Source of the DNA: Candidatus Poribacteria bacterium
GTDB lineage: Bacteria > Poribacteria > WGA-4E > WGA-3G
Direction of reading: 5' to 3'
Assembly (NCBI GenBank): GCA_022821065.1
Contig: JAJEEK010000056.1
Span: 33,957-97,956 of the forward strand
Length of the DNA: 64,000 bases
Shown: positions 44,159 through 50,676 of the stretch, in pieces
How the letters are laid out: each line of letters begins with the position of its first letter
Numbering within the stretch: position 1 is the stretch's first letter
Made by a program: the position numbers and the translations under genes
The notes under the pieces: generated by a model
What the model was told of the DNA's origin: nothing
Databases searched by the model: none
Seen by the model: the letters and a program-made list of their open reading frames with translations, nothing else

Positions 44159-45307
44159 ATGCAAGTTTACCATGGAACTGAAGAGACCCTTGATGCGAAA
44201 ACGTTCCTCTCAATTTTACGCGAGGGCTATGAAAGTGTATTTTTCACGAGTTGTATCATTGAGGGAGCCGTCATTTTTTCAGCTGAATATAGCGAACGCC
44301 CCGTGGTTAATAAGGAAATTGTCTGCATTGGGTGCACGTTTAAAAACACTGTCAAATTTGAGAAAACTGACTTCCAAAAGGAGGTCTTTTTGGGGAATTC
44401 TGTTTTCCAAGAGGCTGTTCATTTTCGTGGTGCTGTGTTTCAAAATATCTGTGACTTCGGGGACTCAACGTTTGAGGGGCCAGTTTTCTTTACAGAATCA
44501 GTTTTTCGGGGAAAGGCGAACTTTCGACAGACGTGTTTCGAGCGGGTTGCTGATTTCAACGCGGTGGAATTCTTGGAAAATGCTGTTTTCAGAAACAGTA
44601 CGTTTCGATCAGCTGTGCATTTTAGTCGGGCGTTTTTCAGGAAAAAATTAGACTTTGTGGAAACCTACTTCTCCGAAACCACAGTTTTTAATTTTTCAAC
44701 ATTTCTCGGAAAGACGGACTTCACCTCTGCTCAGTTCGCTGTTGCAGCATCCTACCGGGATGTAAATTATACGCCAAATACGATATGGCAATGGCTTAAC
44801 AATAAACGCAAAAGGCGGCCTGAGGTGCCAACAGAATTTTACCTGGATAGCGAAGATATTAATGAGGTTTTGAATCCTTTTTTTAAACGTTATGTAGCGG
44901 ATCAGCAGTTCATCCGCGCTTTTCAAGAGAAAAATCCGTTCTGGGCTCAGGTTTGGCGGTGTAGTTCGGATTATGGTCGGAGTTTAGCACTTTGGGCGTT
45001 CTGGTCCCTGCTGATTGCACTCACGTTCTCATTTGTGTATATGCCGGCACCGATGTGGTTCCCGGAATGGCTCAAGGAAACGATGCCGCATTTCTACCAA
45101 GTAACCGTTCCCGAAGCAGATGGACACTTAACATTTTGGAAATCCTTTTATTTCAGCATTGTCACCTTTACAACGCTGGGGTTCGGTGATGTTGTCGCAA
45201 GCAACACCTCGGCCCGTATTCTCGTTACACTTGAGGTCATCTTCGGGTATGTAATGTTAGGAGGTTTGATTAGCATCTTCGCCAATAAACTTGCGAGTCG
45301 GAGTTAA
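44159..45307 (+). CDS. pentapeptide-repeat / two-TM potassium channel fusion, copy 1
   Basis: 382 residues. Residues about 50-205 are pentapeptide-like repeats with Phe at every fifth position (HFRGAVFQNICDFGDSTFEG), predicting a right-handed beta-helix. Residues about 280-300 (SLALWAFWSLLIALTFSFVY) are TM1, followed by a pore helix, the selectivity filter T339-LGFGD in FTTLGFGDVV, and TM2 (EVIFGYVMLGGLISIFAN). TLGFGD is a potassium-channel filter (T-x-G-F-G-D), and the fold is Ion_trans_2. The N-terminal helix domain is cytoplasmic by topology and could sense a ligand or protein. Similar copy at 48276-49436. Start ATG has AGGG-containing but weak ribosome binding site. Confidence 0.88.
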   Translation: MQVYHGTEETLDAKTFLSILREGYESVFFTSCIIEGAVIFSAEYSERPVVNKEIVCIGCTFKNTVKFEKTDFQKEVFLGNSVFQEAVHFRGAVFQNICDFGDSTFEGPVFFTESVFRGKANFRQTCFERVADFNAVEFLENAVFRNSTFRSAVHFSRAFFRKKLDFVETYFSETTVFNFSTFLGKTDFTSAQFAVAASYRDVNYTPNTIWQWLNNKRKRRPEVPTEFYLDSEDINEVLNPFFKRYVADQQFIRAFQEKNPFWAQVWRCSSDYGRSLALWAFWSLLIALTFSFVYMPAPMWFPEWLKETMPHFYQVTVPEADGHLTFWKSFYFSIVTFTTLGFGDVVASNTSARILVTLEVIFGYVMLGGLISIFANKLASRS

Positions 45308-45382
45308 GCTGGGGCTTCTGAGTAGGAATGCTTTCCGAATTTGCTCAGATAGTTTGTGCTACGCGAAGAGAAAAAATCAGGA

Positions 45383-46546
45383 ATGTCGAAAAAATTAAAA
45401 GCAATTGTTGTCGGAGCGGGGTGGTCAGCGGAAGGACACACAAAGGCGTTTCAACACTACGGTGTTGAGGTGTTGGTGATCTGTGCCCGCAAACCGGACA
45501 TCGTGCAGAAAGTCGCGGACGGGTTAGGTGTGCAAGAGGCTTCAACGGATTGGCAGGAAAGCCTGCTGAGACATAAACCGGATATCGTCGCATTGACAAC
45601 GCCTGCAGTCCTACGAACCGAGGTCATTGCGTTGGCGGTGGAACTCGGATGCCATATTATCAGCGAAAAACCGTTAGCACGGACAGCAGCCGAAGCCGAG
45701 CATATCTACAATCTTATCAAAGATACTGGTTTGAAACATGGATTCGCCGCGACACATCTATACGATCCAAGTGTCGCTTATGTGCGCGAACTATTGACAC
45801 AACAGCACATCATTGGTGAGTTAACCGCAGTCGATATCGGATACAGCCGCCGGATTTCAAGTGCCACACCTTCAAAGACAGTCAAGCCGTGGAACTGGAT
45901 GAGTTCTTTAGCACACGGTGGCGGCGCGTTGAACAACGGACTTACACATCGGCTCGGTATGTTGGAACGGATGACCGGCATGAAAGTTGTCTCGGCTGTC
46001 GGTGAAGCGAAAACTGCCATCAGGAAAGCACCCGTCGTTCCTGAAATTCGTGACTTCCGAGAATGGCGACGCAAGGAGATCACACACGAAGAGGCATCAA
46101 AACTTGAGTGGCGGGTGTGTGATGCAGAATGGGATTATTCGGCGTTCTTTAAATTAGCACCTTCAGATACAGGAGAGAGTGAAAACACCATCCTCGTAAC
46201 GATGCGTACGAATCCAGGGGTGCCAATGCATTCGCCGACTGGAGGTTGGTATTTTTATGGTACTCACGGAACATTGGTCGGGAGAGGTGGACATATCCTG
46301 TCCCCTATCACGAACCACATTTCGGAAACGAGCGAGGAATTGCCGGTTCCAGAAACGCTAACGGATGCTTTACCACGTATTGGGGACGACATCCAAAACA
46401 AGTGGGTCGCACTCGTTCGGGATTTCCTGGCGGACATTGAGAACCGTCCCCACGACCCTTACTTAACATTTCAAGACGGTTGGCGTTACCAGATCGCTAT
46501 TGACGCAATCCGTGCAAGTAGCGGTTGGACAGAGATTCCCACCTGA
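45383..46546 (+). CDS. Gfo/Idh/MocA family oxidoreductase
   Basis: 387 residues. Rossmann motif VGAGWSAEGHTKAF and NAD-binding ISEKPLARTAAEAE, then the alpha/beta C-terminal domain with a conserved GGGALNNGLTHRLGML (catalytic His). The ATG at 45383 is chosen because the family N-terminus starts there; an open frame 9 codons longer has no ribosome binding site. It sits between the first channel gene and the ATPase gene, on the same strand, but has no obvious link to their functions. Confidence 0.88.
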   Translation: MSKKLKAIVVGAGWSAEGHTKAFQHYGVEVLVICARKPDIVQKVADGLGVQEASTDWQESLLRHKPDIVALTTPAVLRTEVIALAVELGCHIISEKPLARTAAEAEHIYNLIKDTGLKHGFAATHLYDPSVAYVRELLTQQHIIGELTAVDIGYSRRISSATPSKTVKPWNWMSSLAHGGGALNNGLTHRLGMLERMTGMKVVSAVGEAKTAIRKAPVVPEIRDFREWRRKEITHEEASKLEWRVCDAEWDYSAFFKLAPSDTGESENTILVTMRTNPGVPMHSPTGGWYFYGTHGTLVGRGGHILSPITNHISETSEELPVPETLTDALPRIGDDIQNKWVALVRDFLADIENRPHDPYLTFQDGWRYQIAIDAIRASSGWTEIPT

Positions 46547-46650
46547 TCTTCGTGTGCTTGTCGTTCAAAAGGGTTTTAACCAACAACTCGTTCCTTAGTA
46601 AAAGTATCTGTAGACGAGTTATTAGTCAAAGTTAACCAAATGGAAACCTT

Positions 46651-48096
46651 ATGCCTAAACTGGTTGTCAAAAACTTTATCAATATCCGTGAAGTAGAGAT
46701 CGACACGGATAAAACCTTAATTGTCTTCATCGGTGCGACTGCCAGTGGCAAAAGCGTCCTTGCGAAGCTGCTCTATTTTTTTCATGAACTTATTCGCGAT
46801 TTCCGCCAATACATCAAAGAAGTTAACACCGACCCATCAGGACATCTGAATTCCGCTTCACAAGACTTGTCAACGGTTTTCCATGCCCAAGTCGTGCATA
46901 AGTTCCGTGAGTTTTTCGGCGATGTGAACGAGTTAGCACTGGTTCAAGGCGATGCCGATACCGCAAAACCGTTTGAAATTACCTACCACTACACAGCGAA
47001 TAGTGCAATCACATTGACTTTGGATGCCGAAAAAACGCTTGAGATTCAGCTTCCTGCGATTATGGACGAGATCGAAGACCTTTGTGCTGCGCTCCGAGAA
47101 AAGTTGAAAAAGTTTGATAAAAAACGGATTCGTGGTATAATGTCAGAGTTAGATACCGATCCATCCACAAAAACGGATGCATCTTCAGCAGACGCCGACA
47201 ATGATCGGGCATCGAAGCGGAACGAACGGTTCCTCTTTATCTTGGAAATGGCAATAGGACTCAGCGACATCACGGAGAAGTTAGCCGGTACGTACCGTGA
47301 TAGTCTGTTCATCCCTGCGGATCGAAATATCGCTGTCAACTACCCGGACGCGCTTAAGAGGATCTTCTATGGTGGCATCAAAAGTGATCTCCAGACGCGT
47401 GCTGCTACTCGTCCGCGTGCGAACCTATACCTTATCGCTCGGTTTTTGGAAAAGAACGAGGAATTCCTTGATATTTTCAGTGCGCAGAATTTCCACAACA
47501 TTTATGACGAAAGAGCGGAAGCCGAGTCAGATAGCATTGATAAACCGGTGATAGAATTTCTACTCAAGAATATCTCGCGCATCTTAGAGAGCGAATATGA
47601 AGCGATAGGCGAGGTTCCCGAATCGGAACTCTATTTACATCTCACGGGTGAAAATGCTACGCTCTTAGAGCGCGCATCTGCTGGTCAACAAAACGTGATA
47701 CGGATTCTGCAAGATATGTTTACGAATGTGCTTTACAACGAAGTCACTTTCCGAGTGATTGAAGAACCGGAAGCGCACCTACACCCGATAGCACAAAAAC
47801 ACCTTATGCATATCCTCGCACTGATGCGGAACCATATTGATAGCCAGATTGTTCTGACAACGCACAGTCCGTATCTTTTAGCGGTGCTTCAAAACCTATT
47901 GACCGCTGGACAGGCGTCAGTGAAAACCCCAGATGTCACGACAGAGGTTCAAGAACATGCCCCAGAACTCTGTTGGCTACTGCCAGATGATGTCGAGGTT
48001 TATCATCTTAAAGACGGTGTCAGTCATGCCATTGTGCAACCCGATGCTGAACGGGTCCTTCAGAACCCGCTTGCCGATCTCCTCGCAGAATTTTAA
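46651..48096 (+). CDS. AAA-type ATPase (AAA_21/AAA_15, OLD-like)
   Basis: 481 residues. Walker A GATASGKS at residues 28-35, an RLSP-like insert, Walker B with E371-E372-P in FRVIEEPEAHLHP, and the switch IVLTTHSPYLL. A basic and acidic linker (about 165-195, PSTKTDASSADADNDRASKR) separates N- and C-lobes. No TOPRIM domain or nuclease motif is fused. Placed between two nearly identical channel genes, it is a candidate regulator or energy-using partner, but this is inference from position only. Confidence 0.85.
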   Translation: MPKLVVKNFINIREVEIDTDKTLIVFIGATASGKSVLAKLLYFFHELIRDFRQYIKEVNTDPSGHLNSASQDLSTVFHAQVVHKFREFFGDVNELALVQGDADTAKPFEITYHYTANSAITLTLDAEKTLEIQLPAIMDEIEDLCAALREKLKKFDKKRIRGIMSELDTDPSTKTDASSADADNDRASKRNERFLFILEMAIGLSDITEKLAGTYRDSLFIPADRNIAVNYPDALKRIFYGGIKSDLQTRAATRPRANLYLIARFLEKNEEFLDIFSAQNFHNIYDERAEAESDSIDKPVIEFLLKNISRILESEYEAIGEVPESELYLHLTGENATLLERASAGQQNVIRILQDMFTNVLYNEVTFRVIEEPEAHLHPIAQKHLMHILALMRNHIDSQIVLTTHSPYLLAVLQNLLTAGQASVKTPDVTTEVQEHAPELCWLLPDDVEVYHLKDGVSHAIVQPDAERVLQNPLADLLAEF

Positions 48097-48120
48097 ACAG
48101 TCACCAACATCCGCAAGTGT

Positions 48121-48232
48121 CAGTAACCAGTTACCAGTGGCCAGTTAAGAGGCGTGTTTTTGATAGGGTGTTTCCCCGGATAACACAACATCTCTTTTCT
48201 GGTAACTGGTTACTGTTAACTGGAAACTTGAA
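48121..48232. repeat. repeat family A, copy 5
   Basis: CAGTAACCAGTTACCAGTGG, a centre with the word GATAACACAACATCTC, then TTTTCTGGTAACTGGTTACTG and TTAACTGGAAACTTG. It fills the gap between the ATPase gene and the second channel gene. Confidence 0.8.
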
Positions 48233-48275
48233 AAACACGAAAATTTGATTCTAAAACAGACGGTAAAAGATACAG

Positions 48276-49436
48276 ATGTACGAGAAACACGGCGAAACCA
48301 TTAAAGCAAGCGTATTCCTTGAGGCATTACAGAGTGACGCACCATCCATTATACTCACTAATTGCACCATCGAAGGCGTTGTTGATATTTTTTCTATCGA
48401 ATTAGAACGCGACGAAAACGACCAAGTCCTCCTGAACAAAAATATCTCTTGCATTGGGTGTACGTTTAGAAACATCGTTAACTTCCGGACTGTTGTCTTC
48501 CAAAAAGATGTGGATTTTCGGCGTACACTTTTTGAGGCGGACCTCGATTTCGATGAAGCAGTCTTTCATGGGACCTCTGCTTTCCGTGAGGCTATCTTCC
48601 AAAGGCGCGCCGACTTTCATAGTGCGATCTTCCACAAAAGTGTCAGTTTTTGGCGTGCGAGATTTAATAACGTCGCCGACTTCCATAGGGTTCAATTCCG
48701 CAGAAATGCCGTATTCCACGAGACGAACTTCTACAGTGAGGTCAACTTCCGACGTGCACTGTTCCACGGTATACTCGACTGCACCGGGACATGGTTCCCC
48801 GAAACCACAACGTTCAATAGTGCGACGTTTCTGGGAACTGCCAGTTTTACCGGTGCCCATTTCATGACGGTTGCTGCCTTTCGCGACATTCGGTATATCT
48901 CGAACACGTTCTACCAATCCCTCAAGGACAGGTTGGGGCGCAATGTACATCATCCGACGGAGTTCTATTTAGATAGCCGACACGTGGACGAGGTTGAGAA
49001 CCCGTTTTTCAAACGATACGTTGCTGACCAGCAGTTTATTCGTGCCTTCAGCCAAGCGAATCCGGTGCTGGCGCGTTTATGGCGTTGGAGTTCGGATTAC
49101 GGTCGGAGTTTAGCACTCTGGGCAGCATGGTCGATCCTTTTCGTTTTCTTGTTCGCGATTGCGTACAGATTTCCCGTGCCATCGTGGATGTCGTTATGGT
49201 TAGAAAACTTTACACCGCACTTTCATCAAACTACGGGTGCCTATAGCGGAGAATCGTTAACTTTTTGGGATTGCATCTATTTTAGCGTCGTTACCTTTAC
49301 GACCCTCGGTTTCGGAGACATTGTATCAGACAATACCGCTGCACGTTTTCTCGTCACTTTAGAGGTGATTTTTGGATATGTGATGTTAGGCGGGTTAATT
49401 AGTATCTTCGCAAACAAGCTGGCGAGTCGGAGTTAA
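48276..49436 (+). CDS. pentapeptide-repeat / two-TM potassium channel fusion, copy 2
   Basis: 386 residues, same architecture as the protein at 44159-45307: N-terminal segment with CIGCTFRNIVNF, pentapeptide-like beta-helix (DFRRTLFEADLDFDEAVFHG), linker FYLDSRHVDEVENPFFKRYV, TM1 (SLALWAAWSILFVFLFAIAY), filter T343-LGFGD and TM2. The C-terminal 110 residues are most alike between copies, the beta-helix more diverged, which would fit a shared pore with different sensor surfaces. The start has no strong ribosome binding site. Confidence 0.88.
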   Translation: MYEKHGETIKASVFLEALQSDAPSIILTNCTIEGVVDIFSIELERDENDQVLLNKNISCIGCTFRNIVNFRTVVFQKDVDFRRTLFEADLDFDEAVFHGTSAFREAIFQRRADFHSAIFHKSVSFWRARFNNVADFHRVQFRRNAVFHETNFYSEVNFRRALFHGILDCTGTWFPETTTFNSATFLGTASFTGAHFMTVAAFRDIRYISNTFYQSLKDRLGRNVHHPTEFYLDSRHVDEVENPFFKRYVADQQFIRAFSQANPVLARLWRWSSDYGRSLALWAAWSILFVFLFAIAYRFPVPSWMSLWLENFTPHFHQTTGAYSGESLTFWDCIYFSVVTFTTLGFGDIVSDNTAARFLVTLEVIFGYVMLGGLISIFANKLASRS

Positions 49437-49459
49437 TTCACTACTGAAAAGGAGGTGTT

Positions 49460-50470
49460 ATGAAACAAAATTTAACGCTGTTAACAGTCAGCGTTTTGAT
49501 CTTAATAAATGTCGCTGGGTGTTCGGTGGTTCGGTTCGCTGAAACTCGGACTGGGTACGGAATGAAGAAAATCAATAAAACCACAAATGATTTGGACTTT
49601 CGGCTTGGATTTAATCCTAAAGATCAAAGTCTCAGTGTAATATTGGAATATCAACCCTATGAGATATACAAACCCCGGATAACGCTTACTGATCTCGGCG
49701 TAGGTCTCGCTGCTTTGGGTCTTTTAGGAAAGGTAGTCTACGATAATTGGGAGCATGGCAATACGTTTACTTTCTTAGATGATACGTTTGACTGGTACGG
49801 TTCTGAACCGTGGGAAAAAGCGGTTATGATAGGGGTACCCGTAGACATTCTGCTTTACTGGACCTTTTCGTACCCATTTGACCGAAAATTGATAAGAATC
49901 CCGAGATTACCACTCACAGAATACCCCTACCGTATCGAGCTTCCCGACCACGGCAATATTGGCAGAGACTATCTTACAAAAACGGGGACTGAACGTCTTG
50001 AGATCGCGGAATTTCTGGCTGAACTCGGAAATCCGTCATACCTTAGAAACTTTGAATCGCTTAAGTTTCGGGCTTCTGCGGAGATCAAAGGAAAACAGCA
50101 TAGCAGAGATTACATCGCTACCCCGATTATACGGTTCGATCCACCTCCGTCACAGGTTGAAATAGATGCGCAATGGGTTGTTAACCGTATACGACGAGGT
50201 GAAAAGGCTCTTTTAAAAGTCACTGTGAAAAACATCAGCGGGCCTGCCCTCACTGAATTGATTATAACAACCGTTAGTAGTGATCGCTACTTCAATAATT
50301 GGGTGTTTGAATTTGATAACATCGCGCAAGGAGCATCAGTAACAAGGACATTCGGTTTCAGCACAGACAGAGAGATGCGCGCACAAGATGTTTCCGTTCG
50401 CCTCCATTTTGAATCGAATAATAGTGACATTCATCAGAAAATTGAGAAAATTATTCATATTACAGAATGA
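49460..50470 (+). CDS. lipoprotein with C-terminal Ig-like domain
   Basis: 336 residues. Lipobox VAGC places the lipid-bearing Cys at residue 21. The middle part has a hydrophobic stretch (YTDLGVGLAALGLLGK-like) and a second (GVPVDILLYWTFSYPF), which may be TM or buried strands. The last 100 residues (EIDAQWVVNRIRRGEKALLK) look like an Ig-like fold of the CARDB/TRAM kind. ATG with AAAGGAGGTG, an optimal ribosome binding site. It begins 23 nt after the second channel gene, so it may be cotranscribed with it. Function unknown. Confidence 0.65.
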   Translation: MKQNLTLLTVSVLILINVAGCSVVRFAETRTGYGMKKINKTTNDLDFRLGFNPKDQSLSVILEYQPYEIYKPRITLTDLGVGLAALGLLGKVVYDNWEHGNTFTFLDDTFDWYGSEPWEKAVMIGVPVDILLYWTFSYPFDRKLIRIPRLPLTEYPYRIELPDHGNIGRDYLTKTGTERLEIAEFLAELGNPSYLRNFESLKFRASAEIKGKQHSRDYIATPIIRFDPPPSQVEIDAQWVVNRIRRGEKALLKVTVKNISGPALTELIITTVSSDRYFNNWVFEFDNIAQGASVTRTFGFSTDREMRAQDVSVRLHFESNNSDIHQKIEKIIHITE

Positions 50471-50492
50471 ATACTTGTAGCACACAAAAAAC

Positions 50493-50520
50493 TTGATTTA
50501 TCCGCAATTTGATGTATAAT
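50493..50520 (+). promoter_or_regulatory. promoter of the WD40-caspase gene
   Basis: TTGATT at 50493-50498, 16-nt spacer, TATAAT at 50515-50520. Start of transcription near 50527, giving a structured leader of about 150 nt. Confidence 0.7.
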
Positions 50521-50556
50521 AATTCGTGATAAAATACAAGTCGCGTAAAGTCACTA

Positions 50557-50637
50557 ATTAAAGAGACATTTCAGTGGTTGCGGAGACCGCCCTCGTAGGG
50601 ACGAGGTTCCTCGTCTGCTGTAAAGTGTCTCATTAAT
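50557..50637. repeat. nested hairpin in the leader of the WD40-caspase gene
   Basis: ATTAAAGAGACA at 50557-50568 faces its near-exact reverse complement at 50626-50637 (11 of 12 positions). Inside lies ACGAGGTTCCTCGT at 50601-50614, a perfect small hairpin. The form is that of a mobile palindromic unit or a regulatory leader. No known riboswitch fits. Confidence 0.5.
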
Positions 50638-50676
50638 TCTGAAATCCACAAGAAATAATAGAAGCACGTTAATCAA

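Noticed and set aside
48402..48953. 183-residue antisense ORF within the second channel gene
   Set aside because: It is a shadow of the repetitive beta-helix coding region; codon periodicity follows the plus-strand gene.
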